A DNA stretch of 64,000 nt from an uncultured Collinsella sp. (GTDB taxonomy: Bacteria; Actinomycetota; Coriobacteriia; Coriobacteriales; Coriobacteriaceae). This document shows, one piece after another, positions 30,072 through 39,597 of this stretch (positions within the stretch are counted from its first letter, which is position 1; the number at the start of each line of letters is the position of its first letter). The stretch is from the NCBI GenBank assembly GCA_958436995.1, contig CAUBMI010000003.1:1-64000 (forward strand), in the 5' to 3' direction. The notes beneath the pieces are model-generated. The model did no database searches. It was given only the letters and a program-made list of their open reading frames with translations, and was not told the origin of the DNA. Position numbers and translations under genes: made by a program.

Positions 30072-30142
30072 TGGAATGGTGGGGAGGGGTGGGGGAAGGG
30101 GTGGGGAAAGGTGTTGAAAAATGGGGCAGTTCCCCATATTAT
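30072..30142 (+). promoter_or_regulatory. mraZ (dcw) promoter with TGGGG repeats
   Basis: TTGAAA (30114-30119) and TATTAT (30137-30142) are spaced 17 bp. Just upstream TGGAA at 30072 and TGGGG at 30080, 30090 and 30102 recur every 8-12 bp, like the TGGGN repeats bound by MraZ in E. coli. A TGGGG/CCCCA inverted repeat fills the spacer. Confidence 0.7.
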
Positions 30143-30210
30143 TAATGACGTCGACAGGCGGGGTGGTTCCCCGCGTACGTGCCATCTGAGTAACCGAGGG
30201 GAGGGCGCAC

Positions 30211-30645
30211 ATGGGAATGACTGGTGCATACGAGCGCAATCTCGATGCAAAAGGTCGTCTGTCCCTGCCTGCACCCCTTCGCGAGGAGCTTGGAGAGCAC
30301 GTTCGCGTGTTCAAAGCCCTGGATGTCGATGCTCTGTACGTGTTCTCTGCCGAGGCCTTCGATAAGTGGGTCGAAGGACTCTTCGCGGGTCGTGAGGGCC
30401 ACGAGGGTTTTAACCCGCGTGACATTAATGACCAGAAGCTCATGAGGGCGATCAACAAGCGCACCACGTCGATGGACGTGGACAGCGCCGGTCGTATCGG
30501 TCTTTCCGAGTCTCTCCGCAAGCAGGCGAACCTCGACCGCGAGGTCACGGTTGTGGGCAACTACGACCACCTTGAGGTTTGGGATCGCGCCGCGGCCGAT
30601 GAGGACGATGACGATGGGGCCCTGCTGGACCTCTTCTTCTCGTAA
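30211..30645 (+). CDS. mraZ: Transcriptional regulator MraZ
   Basis: First gene of the division/wall cluster and a known DNA-binding autoregulator in E. coli. The 144-residue protein has the two SpoVT/AbrB-like halves: GAYERNLDAKGRLSLPAPLREEL and RRTTSMDVDSAGRIGLSESL-type repeats. The acidic C-terminus (DEDDDDGALLDLF) is longer than in E. coli. GGGGAGGG precedes the ATG. TGGGG repeats over its promoter fit self-regulation. Confidence 0.93.
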   Translation: MGMTGAYERNLDAKGRLSLPAPLREELGEHVRVFKALDVDALYVFSAEAFDKWVEGLFAGREGHEGFNPRDINDQKLMRAINKRTTSMDVDSAGRIGLSESLRKQANLDREVTVVGNYDHLEVWDRAAADEDDDDGALLDLFFS

Positions 30646-30665
30646 GGGCAAGGCACGGGTAACGG

Positions 30666-31631
30666 ATGGAGCGTGGGATCTTGACACAAGAATATCGGCA
30701 TGAACCTGTCATGCTCGGCGAAGTGCTTGAGTCGCTGCGGCTAAAGAGCGGCTCCGTTGTCTGCGATTGCACCCTTGGCGGTGCCGGCCATTCGGTAAAG
30801 ATGGCCGCGCAGGTGGGGGAGACGGGTCTTTTGCTCGGCGTCGATCAGGACGACATGGCCCTCGAGGCCGCTGGCGCCCGTCTGGACCGCGAGGTTCCCG
30901 GCGTTCCGCACCAGCTGCTGAAGGGCAACTTCGGCGACTTGGACGAGCTGCTTTGCTCGGCCGAGGTGCCCGGGGTCGATGGCTTCCTGTTCGATTTGGG
31001 CGTTTCGTCACCGCAACTCGATATCCCTGGCAGGGGCTTTTCGTATAACGAGGACGCCCCATTGGACATGCGGATGGATCCGGGTAATAACACCTTAAAC
31101 GCAGCTGAGGTCATCAACACCTATAACGAACACGACCTCGCCCGGATTCTACGCGTCTACGGCGAAGAGAAGTTCGCCTCGCAGATCGCGCGCGAGATCG
31201 TGCGCCGCCGCGAGCAAGAACCGATCGAAACCACCGGCCAATTTGTCGAGATCATCAAGGCGGGTATCCCGGCTGCCGCTCGTCGGCATGGCGGACACCC
31301 GGCCAAGAAAAGTTTCCAGGCCATTCGCATCGAGGTCAATCACGAGCTCGATGTGCTCGAACGAGGGCTTGATGCCGCCACCAGGTGGCTCAACCCGGGC
31401 GGACGTATCTGCGTCATCTCGTATCACTCGCTCGAGGACCGTATCGTAAAGAACCACTTTAAGGAGATGAGCCAGGGGTGCACGTGTCCGCCGGAGATTC
31501 CGGTGTGCGTGTGCGGCAACGTGCCGATACTCAAGGTCATCACCCGCAAACCCTTGGTTGCCCAGCCTGATGAGGTTGAGCGCAACCCTCGGGCGAGATC
31601 AGCCAAAATCCGCGTGGCGCAGCGTCTGTAG
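30666..31631 (+). CDS. rsmH: 16S rRNA (cytosine(1402)-N(4))-methyltransferase
   Basis: SAM-dependent methyltransferase acting on C1402 of 16S rRNA (former MraW). Visible are YRHEPVMLGEVLESL, CDCTLGGAGHS, DGFLFDLGVSSPQLD, RGFSYNEDAPLDMRMD and the C-terminal RNPRARSAKIRVA. At 321 residues it is normal size. The ATG at 30666 has no clear ribosome site. A TTG at 30681 with GGAG nine bases upstream would give the more typical start (M)TQEYRHEPVML and may be the true one. Confidence 0.95.
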   Translation: MERGILTQEYRHEPVMLGEVLESLRLKSGSVVCDCTLGGAGHSVKMAAQVGETGLLLGVDQDDMALEAAGARLDREVPGVPHQLLKGNFGDLDELLCSAEVPGVDGFLFDLGVSSPQLDIPGRGFSYNEDAPLDMRMDPGNNTLNAAEVINTYNEHDLARILRVYGEEKFASQIAREIVRRREQEPIETTGQFVEIIKAGIPAAARRHGGHPAKKSFQAIRIEVNHELDVLERGLDAATRWLNPGGRICVISYHSLEDRIVKNHFKEMSQGCTCPPEIPVCVCGNVPILKVITRKPLVAQPDEVERNPRARSAKIRVAQRL

Positions 31632-31721
31632 GCACGACCGCGCGATATTGGACCTCCCGCTCGCACCATAAACGAAGCTTAAACACACTACCAACGTACT
31701 CGGGATGGGAGGCGGCATATC

Positions 31722-32192
31722 ATGGGCTACAACACTTCAAGCGCAGCACTCGCCTATGATATGAACGCCATGCCCGCCTATCGTGAGACGCCGCAGGCCC
31801 CCGTTGCTCCCCGTGAGCAGCGCACGCCGCGCTTTGATGTCTACACGGGCGCGGGCCGTCAGGCAAACCAGGCGGTAAGCCCGGTTTTCATGAGCGTTCT
31901 TAAAACGTTTTGCATCATTGCGGCCATCTTCATGACGATCGGCGTCGCCCGCGTGGCGCTCGCCGGCGTTACGGCCCAGGTGCTCAACAGCAACGCCGAG
32001 CTTACCAACACGCTCGAAAAAGCGACCGATGAGAGCTCCGACCTGGAGGTCATGCATTCGGTCTATGGCGCCGACACGCGCATTCGCGACCTTGCGGGCG
32101 CTTATGGCATGGTGGAGCCCAGCGAGAGCGTTGCACTTGACTTTTCGCAGGATGCAGCCGCGGGCGCCAACGCGACCGCGACCGCTCAGTAG
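31722..32192 (+). CDS. ftsL: FtsL-like division protein
   Basis: A 156-residue bitopic membrane protein in the position of ftsL: about 60 cytoplasmic residues, one membrane segment (TFCIIAAIFMTIGVARVALAG) and a short extracytoplasmic helix with leucine-zipper-like spacing (NSNAELTNTLEKATDES). It would join the FtsQLB-type divisome subcomplex. Sequence similarity within FtsL is low everywhere, so the call rests on topology and location. GGGAGG precedes the ATG, and the PBP gene starts 17 bases later. Confidence 0.75.
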   Translation: MGYNTSSAALAYDMNAMPAYRETPQAPVAPREQRTPRFDVYTGAGRQANQAVSPVFMSVLKTFCIIAAIFMTIGVARVALAGVTAQVLNSNAELTNTLEKATDESSDLEVMHSVYGADTRIRDLAGAYGMVEPSESVALDFSQDAAAGANATATAQ

Positions 32193-32209
32193 CAAGACGG
32201 TAGCTGAGT

Positions 32210-34075
32210 ATGACAAATGACTATCGCCGCGGTTCCGATGGGGGCCGCGGTTCTGGACGTCCCTCGTCGCGGGGACGTTCTGGTTATCAAGGAACGGGTC
32301 GGCAATCTTACAACGCCGGGCAGTCCCGTGGCAACGACCCGGCGTCGCGACTTCGCGGCTCGGGCGGCCCTCAAGTGCATAACACCAGGTCGCGCAAGAG
32401 TTCGTCGACCGAATGGCTCACAGGCACGCCTCTGCCTCGCCGCAAAGCCGTCATGGGCTTCATTGGGCTTGGCTTGGGCTTGGGCGTCTTTCGCCTTGCC
32501 GGCTATCAAATTGTCGAAGCCGATAAACTGCGCGAGCGTGCCGATGCGCGCCGCCTGCTTGCGCAGACCCTCTATGCCAAACGTGGCACCATCTACGACC
32601 GCAACGGTAACGTGCTGGCGTCGTCGGTCGAATGTCGCAACATCGCTGTGAACTCCCAGCTTGTCGAGGATGTTGACAAGACGGTGTCGGCGCTGGTCAA
32701 GGCAACTGGAATCGATAAAAAGACCTGCCGCAAGCTCGTTGAGTCCGATGGAACCTGGGTGTATATCAAGCGCCAGGTGGACGAAGACGACGCTGCGGCG
32801 CTGGAGAAGAAGAACCTGCCCGGCGTGCTTTTTGAGCAGGCCATGAAGCGCGTATATCCATACGGCAATCTGGCATCGCAGGTGCTGGGTGTAGTGAATG
32901 TAGACAACGACGGCTTGACGGGTCTCGAAAAGCAATACAACAAGCTTCTGACCGGCACGAACGGTTCTCTCGTACGCGAGCGCGCGAGGGACGGCAGCTA
33001 TATCGCGGGCGGTGCCTATAAAAAGGTGGCTGCGGTCGACGGCGTTGATCTCGTGACGACGCTCGACGTCAATATCCAGCGTGCGGCCGAGGATGCCCTG
33101 GCAGAGGCTGTCGAGAAGACAAAGGCCAAGAACGGCTCGGCGCTGGTCACCGATCCTACGACAGGCGAGATCTTGGCAGCCTGCTCGTATCCGACCTACG
33201 ACCAGGCCAATTTGGAAAACGCCAAGACCGAGGATATGAACCTGCGCCTGGTCACCGACGCCTACGAGCCCGGCTCGGTCTTTAAGACGCTCGTGGCGGG
33301 CGCCGGCTTCGACTTGGGTGTCGTGCGGTCGAGTACGTCGTTTGAGGTGCCGGCGAGCATCAAGGTGGGCGACGATACCGTCACCGATGCCGACAAGCGC
33401 GACTACGCCATGACCATGGATGTGCGCGAGATGATGCGCCGTTCGTCCAACGTGGGATTTGTCCTGGTGGGGCGCAAGATCGGTGCCGACGACTTTGCCG
33501 CCTATGTGGACAAGTGGGGCATCGGTCACAGCTCTGGTGTCGATTTTCCGGGCGAGAGCCTGGGCATCGTCAAGGAGCGTGACCAGTATGACGGCGCCAC
33601 GCTGGGCTCGATGAGCTTTGGACAGGCGCTGTCTGTCTCGCCGATTGAGATCGCACGTGCCGTGGGCGGCATCGCCAACGGCGGCGTGATGATGACCCCG
33701 CACTTCTATAAGTCCAGCAAAGGCGACGAGAAGGACTGGGGCGAAGGCGAGCGCGCGATTTCGGAGGACGCCGCATCCCAGGTGACATCGTGCATGCAGA
33801 CGGTCGTGTCGGAGGGAACGGGCGTTGGCGGCGCGGTTGACGGCTATGACGTGGCGGGTAAGACCGGTACGGCCGAACGTGCCGACGAGAACGGCGGCTA
33901 CCTCAAGGAGAACTACATGTCGTCCTTTATGGGCTTTGCACCGGCACAATCGCCCAAGGTGCTGTGCTATATCACGCTCGACGGAACGCCGAGCGGCTCA
34001 GATGCCGCTGCGGTGCCGTTCCAGTCCATTATGGCCAACGCGCTCGACGTGCTGGGTATCCCACACACGAAGTAG
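32210..34075 (+). CDS. ftsI: Septal penicillin-binding protein 2 (FtsI)
   Basis: Class B transpeptidase for septal peptidoglycan. The 621 residues show a Gly/Arg/Ser-rich cytoplasmic N-terminus (~75), one membrane anchor (VMGFIGLGLGLGVFRLAG), a PBP dimerisation domain (AKRGTIYDRNGNVLA) and the transpeptidase with SVFK (active Ser), SSN and KTGT motifs. All catalytic motifs are intact. murE, which often follows, is absent; murF comes next after a 128-base gap. Confidence 0.95.
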   Translation: MTNDYRRGSDGGRGSGRPSSRGRSGYQGTGRQSYNAGQSRGNDPASRLRGSGGPQVHNTRSRKSSSTEWLTGTPLPRRKAVMGFIGLGLGLGVFRLAGYQIVEADKLRERADARRLLAQTLYAKRGTIYDRNGNVLASSVECRNIAVNSQLVEDVDKTVSALVKATGIDKKTCRKLVESDGTWVYIKRQVDEDDAAALEKKNLPGVLFEQAMKRVYPYGNLASQVLGVVNVDNDGLTGLEKQYNKLLTGTNGSLVRERARDGSYIAGGAYKKVAAVDGVDLVTTLDVNIQRAAEDALAEAVEKTKAKNGSALVTDPTTGEILAACSYPTYDQANLENAKTEDMNLRLVTDAYEPGSVFKTLVAGAGFDLGVVRSSTSFEVPASIKVGDDTVTDADKRDYAMTMDVREMMRRSSNVGFVLVGRKIGADDFAAYVDKWGIGHSSGVDFPGESLGIVKERDQYDGATLGSMSFGQALSVSPIEIARAVGGIANGGVMMTPHFYKSSKGDEKDWGEGERAISEDAASQVTSCMQTVVSEGTGVGGAVDGYDVAGKTGTAERADENGGYLKENYMSSFMGFAPAQSPKVLCYITLDGTPSGSDAAAVPFQSIMANALDVLGIPHTK

Positions 34076-34203
34076 GGGGTTACAATCTTTGGGGCGTGGT
34101 TTGTTGTCCCATATGAGGGGTGTTCACATGCCCTGCACCACGCATGCGCGGCGCTGGGATACAATACGCCGATAGCATTATTTAGGTTTACAGGGGAGCT
34201 GCA

Positions 34204-35628
34204 ATGATAGAGATCGCCGTCAACAACCTCGCGGCCGCAACAGGGGCCCGAACCGTGACGGGAGAAGTCGATCGGGTATGCCGCGGGTGCGTTATCGACT
34301 CGCGCCAGGTCGAGGAAGGGACGATTTTCGTCGCCTTTCCCGGTGAAAACGTCGACGGCAATGATTTTGCTTCCCGTGCCGTCCAGTCGGGTGCCGGCGC
34401 CGTCGTGATGACGCGCGAGCCCGAGGCCGAGCTGGTCTCGCTGGCGCAGGACAAGGGCTGTGCCATCTTGCTGACCGATGATCCCGAGGAGTTTCTGCTG
34501 CGTTTGGCGCACGCGTATCGCCTGGAGCTTGGCTGCCTGGTCGTTGGCATTACCGGTTCCATCGGCAAGACGACGACCAAGGACGTTCTCGCCGCTGTGC
34601 TCGCCAAGCGCTATCGTGTCTGGGCCACCAAGGGCAATTTCAATAACCTGATCGGCATGCCGCTCACGGTGCTTTCCGCTCCGGCCGATACCGAGGTCCT
34701 GGTGCTCGAGATGGGCATGAACCATTTCCACGAGATCGAGCGCCTGTCCCAGTCCGCCAATCCCAACCTTGCCATCGTGAGCAAGATCGGCACCTCTCAT
34801 ATCGGCATTTTGGGCAGCCGCGAGAACATCGCCCGCGCTAAGGCCGAGATTGTCCAGGGCATGTGCGCCGCCGGCGACTATTTGCCGCTGCTGGTTTTGG
34901 GCGGCGAGGACGATTTTACGCCGTTCATTCGCGATACGTTCGCCCAGCCTGCTGGTATCGACGTGATGCTGGCCGGTGTCTCTGACGATGATGAGGTCCG
35001 CGCCCGCGACGTTCGCGTTGATGACGAGGGCCGTCCGGTCTTTACGCTCGATTTTGGTCAGGGCGAGACGATCGATACCATGCTTGCCATCCCCGGCGTG
35101 CAGTCCGTTCCTAATGCCGTTAAGGCCGCCGCGGTTGCCTATCGCCTGGGCGTGACGCCCGAGCAGATCGATGCTGCCTTTAGGGGTCTTACGATTACCG
35201 GGCACCGCCAGGAGATCAAGCGCGCCAAGAGCGGTGCACGCATCATCGACGATTCCTATAACGCCAGCGCCGAATCGATGGCTGCTGGCCTCGATCTGCT
35301 GTGCTCGCTTTCGTGCACGGGGTCTCGCATGGCGATCCTGGGCGAGATGGGCGAGATGGGCGATGAGGCTCCTCGCATGCATGAGCTCGTGGGCGCCTAT
35401 GCCGCCGCCAAGAAGCTCGACATGCTGGCGTGCGTGGGTGGTGAGCTGGCCCAGCTTATGGCCGATGCCGCGCGCATGATGGGCATGGACGAGGACCGCA
35501 TCCAGGTGTTCTCCGATTATCAGCAGGTGCTCGACCGCATGGGCGGCGCGCTTGAAAAACATGATGTTGTACTGGTCAAGGGTTCCCGCTTTGTTGAGCT
35601 CGACCGCTTTGTGGAAGGTGTGTGCTAG
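34204..35628 (+). CDS. murF: UDP-N-acetylmuramoyl-tripeptide--D-alanyl-D-alanine ligase
   Basis: Adds D-Ala-D-Ala to the UDP-MurNAc-tripeptide using ATP. The 474-residue protein has the Mur ligase phosphate loop GITGSIGKTTTKD, TKGNFNNLIGMP, LEMGMNHFHEI and DDSYNASAESM, all MurF-specific. GGGGAG precedes the ATG. mraY follows three bases after its stop. Confidence 0.96.
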   Translation: MIEIAVNNLAAATGARTVTGEVDRVCRGCVIDSRQVEEGTIFVAFPGENVDGNDFASRAVQSGAGAVVMTREPEAELVSLAQDKGCAILLTDDPEEFLLRLAHAYRLELGCLVVGITGSIGKTTTKDVLAAVLAKRYRVWATKGNFNNLIGMPLTVLSAPADTEVLVLEMGMNHFHEIERLSQSANPNLAIVSKIGTSHIGILGSRENIARAKAEIVQGMCAAGDYLPLLVLGGEDDFTPFIRDTFAQPAGIDVMLAGVSDDDEVRARDVRVDDEGRPVFTLDFGQGETIDTMLAIPGVQSVPNAVKAAAVAYRLGVTPEQIDAAFRGLTITGHRQEIKRAKSGARIIDDSYNASAESMAAGLDLLCSLSCTGSRMAILGEMGEMGDEAPRMHELVGAYAAAKKLDMLACVGGELAQLMADAARMMGMDEDRIQVFSDYQQVLDRMGGALEKHDVVLVKGSRFVELDRFVEGVC

Positions 35629-35631
35629 CCC

Positions 35632-36651
35632 ATGTTCGGCAATCCCTCGTATCCAACGTATCAGGCTTTTTTGGGGCTTGGCATCGCCGCAGCCATTGCG
35701 CTGCTGCTCATGCCGTGGTGGATCAAGCTGCTCAAGGTCGAGGGTATCGGCCAGCAGGTTCGTGCCGACGGCCCCAAGCGTCATTTGGTTAAGCAGGGAA
35801 CGCCCACCATGGGTGGCGTTGTCATCCTCGTCGCGATCTCGCTGACCTGCCTGCTGATGGGCAAGCTCACCACCGAGCTCGTACTCGTGCTGCTCGCCAC
35901 GCTGGCGACCGGCGTGCTGGGCCTGATCGACGACCTGACCTCCGTTACGCATGGGCGCTCGCTCGGTCTGACGCCCCATGCCAAGATGATCGGCCTAACC
36001 ATTATCTGTGTCACCTTCACGGTACTTGCCGTCAACTGGTGCGGCGTCGCCCCCGAGATTCGTTTTCCCGGTGGGTTGACGATCGACCTTGGCGTGCTTT
36101 CGACCACCATCTGCGGCTATTCGTTCCCGTGGCTCTATATTGTCTTTTGCTGGCTGATGATTGCCGGCCTTTCTAATGCCGTGAACCTGACCGATGGCCT
36201 TGACGGTCTTGCTGGCGGCACCTCCATGATCGCCATGCTCGCCATGGCTGCCATGGCGTTTTTGCACGGAGACGTGAACCTGTCCATCTTCTGTACCGCG
36301 TGTGCCGGTGCCTGCTTGGGCTTTCTGTGGTTCAACTGCTATCCGGCGAGCATCTTTATGGGCGATACCGGCTCGCTTGCTCTGGGCGCCGCGTTTGCCT
36401 GCACGTCCATCATGACCAACACCGAGGTCGTCTCCCTCATCATCGGCGGCCTGTTTATCGTTGAGACCCTGTCGGTCATGATTCAGGTTGTCTACTTCCA
36501 TTTTACGCACAAGCGCGTCTTCCTTATGGCGCCCATCCATCATCATTTCGAAAAGAAGGGCTGGGCCGAGACCAAGGTCGTCATCCGTTTTTGGATTATC
36601 GCTGCGGCCTTTGGTGCCGTTGGCCTTGCTCTGTTCTTCCAGTTGGGATAG
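35632..36651 (+). CDS. mraY: Phospho-N-acetylmuramoyl-pentapeptide-transferase
   Basis: Integral membrane enzyme that transfers phospho-MurNAc-pentapeptide to undecaprenyl phosphate, forming lipid I. The 339 residues hold about ten membrane segments, the PTMGG motif near residue 60, the catalytic Asp pairs in GLIDDLTSV and NLTDGLDGLAGG, FMGDTGSLALG and the cytoplasmic APIHHHFEKKGW loop. Complete family length. Confidence 0.97.
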   Translation: MFGNPSYPTYQAFLGLGIAAAIALLLMPWWIKLLKVEGIGQQVRADGPKRHLVKQGTPTMGGVVILVAISLTCLLMGKLTTELVLVLLATLATGVLGLIDDLTSVTHGRSLGLTPHAKMIGLTIICVTFTVLAVNWCGVAPEIRFPGGLTIDLGVLSTTICGYSFPWLYIVFCWLMIAGLSNAVNLTDGLDGLAGGTSMIAMLAMAAMAFLHGDVNLSIFCTACAGACLGFLWFNCYPASIFMGDTGSLALGAAFACTSIMTNTEVVSLIIGGLFIVETLSVMIQVVYFHFTHKRVFLMAPIHHHFEKKGWAETKVVIRFWIIAAAFGAVGLALFFQLG

Positions 36652-36660
36652 TGGTCTTTC

Positions 36661-38067
36661 ATGCCTCTTGCTGATGTCTTTAGCCTGCTCGTTTTGGGTC
36701 AGGGCAAATCCGGTCTCGATGTCGCCCGCTGGGCGCTGGCACATCCCGAGCGCGTAAGCGCCGTTACCGTGTATGGCGGCGGCACCTCTGAGCCCAATGA
36801 CGCCACGCGTGCGCTCGAGGCTGCTGGTGCGTCGTTTGTCTATGGGACCGAACAGGTCGAGGGCGCCTATGACGTATGCGTGACGTGCCCGGGCATCTCG
36901 GAGTTCTCGGGCTTCTTTAAGGCCGGGCGCGAGCATGCCGCCCAGATTATGGGTGAGCCCGAGTTTGCCTATCGCCTGTCGCCCGATAACTGGATTGCCA
37001 TCACGGGCACCAACGGCAAGACGACCACCACGTCGCTGACTGATTATCTGCTCAAGGCTGCCGGCGAGGCCAGCGTAGCTGTCGGCAACATCGGCGAGCC
37101 GCCGGTCAACGAGATTGACGGCCGAGCCCGCAACGAGTGGTTTGTGGCTGAGCTCTCGAGCTATCAGATTGCTACGACCACCGAGCTCCACCCCCGCGTG
37201 GCGGTGCTGCTCAACATTACTCCCGACCACTTGGGCTGGCATAAGAGCCATAAGAACTATGCGCTTGCCAAGGTCAAACTGTTTGACAATATGGTCGATG
37301 ACGATCTGGCGGTTGTCGACGTCGAAGACGCCGGCATTCACGAGTTCGATGAGTACATCTACACGCCGGGTCGTCGCATCTGCAGGGTCGCTTTTGACGA
37401 GCCCGAGGGCGAGGATGCCGCCTTTGTGCGCGACGGCAAGATGGTCGTGCGCCTGAAGGGCGTCGAGACCCCGCTCATCGCCGCATCCGAGCTCAAGATC
37501 TCGGGCCATCACAATGTTATCAATGCCCTGTGCGCTGCCACGGCTGCCCTGGCAGTCGGTGCCGATGTCGATGGCGTCTGCCGCGGTCTGGCCTCGTTCC
37601 AGCCGCTCGAGCACCGCGTGGAGCCGTGTGGCGAGATTGACGGAGTGCGCTACGTCAACGATTCCAAGGCGACCAACACCGACGCGGTCGAGAAGGCACT
37701 GACGGCATTTCCCGATGACAACGTGATCTTGCTGCTCGGGGGCCACGATAAGGGCACGCCGCTCGCGGACTTCGCGCGCGTTGTTATGGATAACGTACGC
37801 TCGGTCGTCTGCTTTGGCGATGCACGCGAGCGCTTCACCGCCGCTATGGACGAGGCCGATGTCGATGGCGATGTGGATATCGCCCAGGCGGATGACCTAC
37901 GCGATGCCGTGGACGTCGCCCGTTCGCTGTCGAGCCGTGGCGACGTGATCTTACTTTCTCCTGCCTGCTCTTCGTTCGATGAGTTCTCGGGCTATGAGGA
38001 GCGCGGCCGCGTGTTTAAGGACTACGTGGCTCAGCTTGCCGCTGCAGCGAAATCGCAAATGGAATAG
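36661..38067 (+). CDS. murD: UDP-N-acetylmuramoylalanine--D-glutamate ligase
   Basis: Adds D-glutamate to UDP-MurNAc-L-Ala. The 468-residue protein has an N-terminal UDP-binding Rossmann domain (VLGQGKSGLDVARW), the ATP loop ITGTNGKTTTTSL, ELSSYQI, the LNITPDHLGWHKS region and the C-terminal NDSKATNTDAVEKAL and LLLGGHDKG motifs typical of MurD. It is packed tightly between mraY and ftsW. Confidence 0.96.
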   Translation: MPLADVFSLLVLGQGKSGLDVARWALAHPERVSAVTVYGGGTSEPNDATRALEAAGASFVYGTEQVEGAYDVCVTCPGISEFSGFFKAGREHAAQIMGEPEFAYRLSPDNWIAITGTNGKTTTTSLTDYLLKAAGEASVAVGNIGEPPVNEIDGRARNEWFVAELSSYQIATTTELHPRVAVLLNITPDHLGWHKSHKNYALAKVKLFDNMVDDDLAVVDVEDAGIHEFDEYIYTPGRRICRVAFDEPEGEDAAFVRDGKMVVRLKGVETPLIAASELKISGHHNVINALCAATAALAVGADVDGVCRGLASFQPLEHRVEPCGEIDGVRYVNDSKATNTDAVEKALTAFPDDNVILLLGGHDKGTPLADFARVVMDNVRSVVCFGDARERFTAAMDEADVDGDVDIAQADDLRDAVDVARSLSSRGDVILLSPACSSFDEFSGYEERGRVFKDYVAQLAAAAKSQME

Positions 38068-38076
38068 GGGTTGCCG

Positions 38077-39597
38077 GTGAGAGAGGAGAGCCCCCGACAA
38101 GGTATGAGGAGGCCCGACTCGGACCGCGCTTCCTCGCGGCGTAGCACACCGCGTTCCGGTCGCGGCGGGCAGTCGTTTAGCGAACGCTATATTGCCGGCG
38201 TTCCCGCCCGCATCATGCGCCCCCGTCTGATATTTATGGCCTGCCTGTTTACTTTGGTGTGCTTTGGTCTGCTGATGGTGTACTCGGCGTCTTCGGTCGA
38301 GGCGCTGCACGAGAATGGCTCGGCGACGTTTTTCCTGGGTCGACAGGCCGCGTTTGCCGTGGTTGGTGTTCTGGCGCTGATTGCCATCGTGCGCGTTTTG
38401 CCGGACAGCTGGTTTGGGGAGGATGTGCTTAGGATCTTCCTTATCGGCATGATAGGGCTACTGTTTCTGGTGTTCTTGGTGGGCAGCGGCAGCCGTGGCG
38501 CCACGCGCTGGCTCAACATCGCCGGTATTCAGTTCCAGCCTTCCGAGTTTTTAAAGCCATTTGCCATTGCGTATTCGGCCATCATGCTTGATCGCTTTTT
38601 TTCGCCTGGTGGCAACATCAACGAATTCCTTCGCAAGATGGGCATCTACCTGGGTATTTCGCTCTTTCTGATCTTTATCCAGCCCGATTTCGGTACTGTC
38701 CTGATCATCCTGTTGACCCTCATGTGCATGGCGTTGTTTGCGGGTCTCGACCCCAGATTTATCATCGGCGTGATAATCTTCGGCATTCTCGTGATCGTGA
38801 TTGCGCTTGTTGCAGAGCCGTACCGTATGGTGCGTATTCAGGTTGCGTTGAACCCTTGGGCCGACGAGTATGGTGACGGCTATCAGGCCACGCTTGCCAT
38901 CATGGCCTTTGCCTCGGGCGGTCTGTTCGGCCGTGGCATCGGCAACTCAACCATGAAGTACTCGTATCTGCCCGAGGCGCACAATGACTACATCCTGGCC
39001 ATCATTGGCGAGGAAGTCGGTTTTGTCGGAACCGTGCTGTTCTTCTTGGTGTTTGCGATGCTGATCTACTCGGCGTTTCGCATTGCCGAGCAGGCGACCG
39101 ATCGTCGAGGCGCGCTCATGGCGTCTGGCTCCGCGGTCATTCTCGCGGTGCAGTTTTTGATCAATGCGCTGGGCATCCTCAACGTGTTTCCCATGACGGG
39201 CAAACCGTTGCCGTTTATTAGCTACGGCGGTTCGTCGATTATTGTGTCGCTTATGCTTGCCGGTCTGATCCTACGCGTTTCGTACGAGAGCGCCCGTCGC
39301 GATGAGTACGACCGTCGCCGCGAGAGCTTTGCCGTTATGGATGAGAGTACCGCCGGCGTGCCCCACGTACGCGGCGAGCGATCTTCGCGTAACGGCTTTA
39401 CCGTTCTGGATGGCTCTGCGACCGAGCCGGCAGCCCGTCCGCGTCAGCGAACGGCGCCGCAAGGTCGTCCGCAGCGCCCCAGCCCTCGCAGCGCGGGCGG
39501 CGGATATAATCGAATCGATTTGAACTCGGACCCGTCGGCGCGTTTGCGCACCGACGACCAGGGACCGCGTGTACGAAGGGACTACCATGACCGATAA
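38077..39597 (+). CDS. ftsW: SEDS glycosyltransferase FtsW
   Basis: Septal peptidoglycan polymerase working with FtsI. It has about ten membrane segments and the SEDS signatures FQPSEFLKPFAI, QPDFGTVLIIL, EEVGFVGT and PLPFISYGGSSI. A basic N-terminus and a ~110-residue Arg/Ser/Pro-rich cytoplasmic tail extend it to 506 residues. The start is uncertain: this GTG has GGGG six bases upstream; a TTG at 38071 and an ATG at 38104 are alternatives. Its 3' end overlaps murG by 11 bases. Confidence 0.93.
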   Translation: MREESPRQGMRRPDSDRASSRRSTPRSGRGGQSFSERYIAGVPARIMRPRLIFMACLFTLVCFGLLMVYSASSVEALHENGSATFFLGRQAAFAVVGVLALIAIVRVLPDSWFGEDVLRIFLIGMIGLLFLVFLVGSGSRGATRWLNIAGIQFQPSEFLKPFAIAYSAIMLDRFFSPGGNINEFLRKMGIYLGISLFLIFIQPDFGTVLIILLTLMCMALFAGLDPRFIIGVIIFGILVIVIALVAEPYRMVRIQVALNPWADEYGDGYQATLAIMAFASGGLFGRGIGNSTMKYSYLPEAHNDYILAIIGEEVGFVGTVLFFLVFAMLIYSAFRIAEQATDRRGALMASGSAVILAVQFLINALGILNVFPMTGKPLPFISYGGSSIIVSLMLAGLILRVSYESARRDEYDRRRESFAVMDESTAGVPHVRGERSSRNGFTVLDGSATEPAARPRQRTAPQGRPQRPSPRSAGGGYNRIDLNSDPSARLRTDDQGPRVRRDYHDR

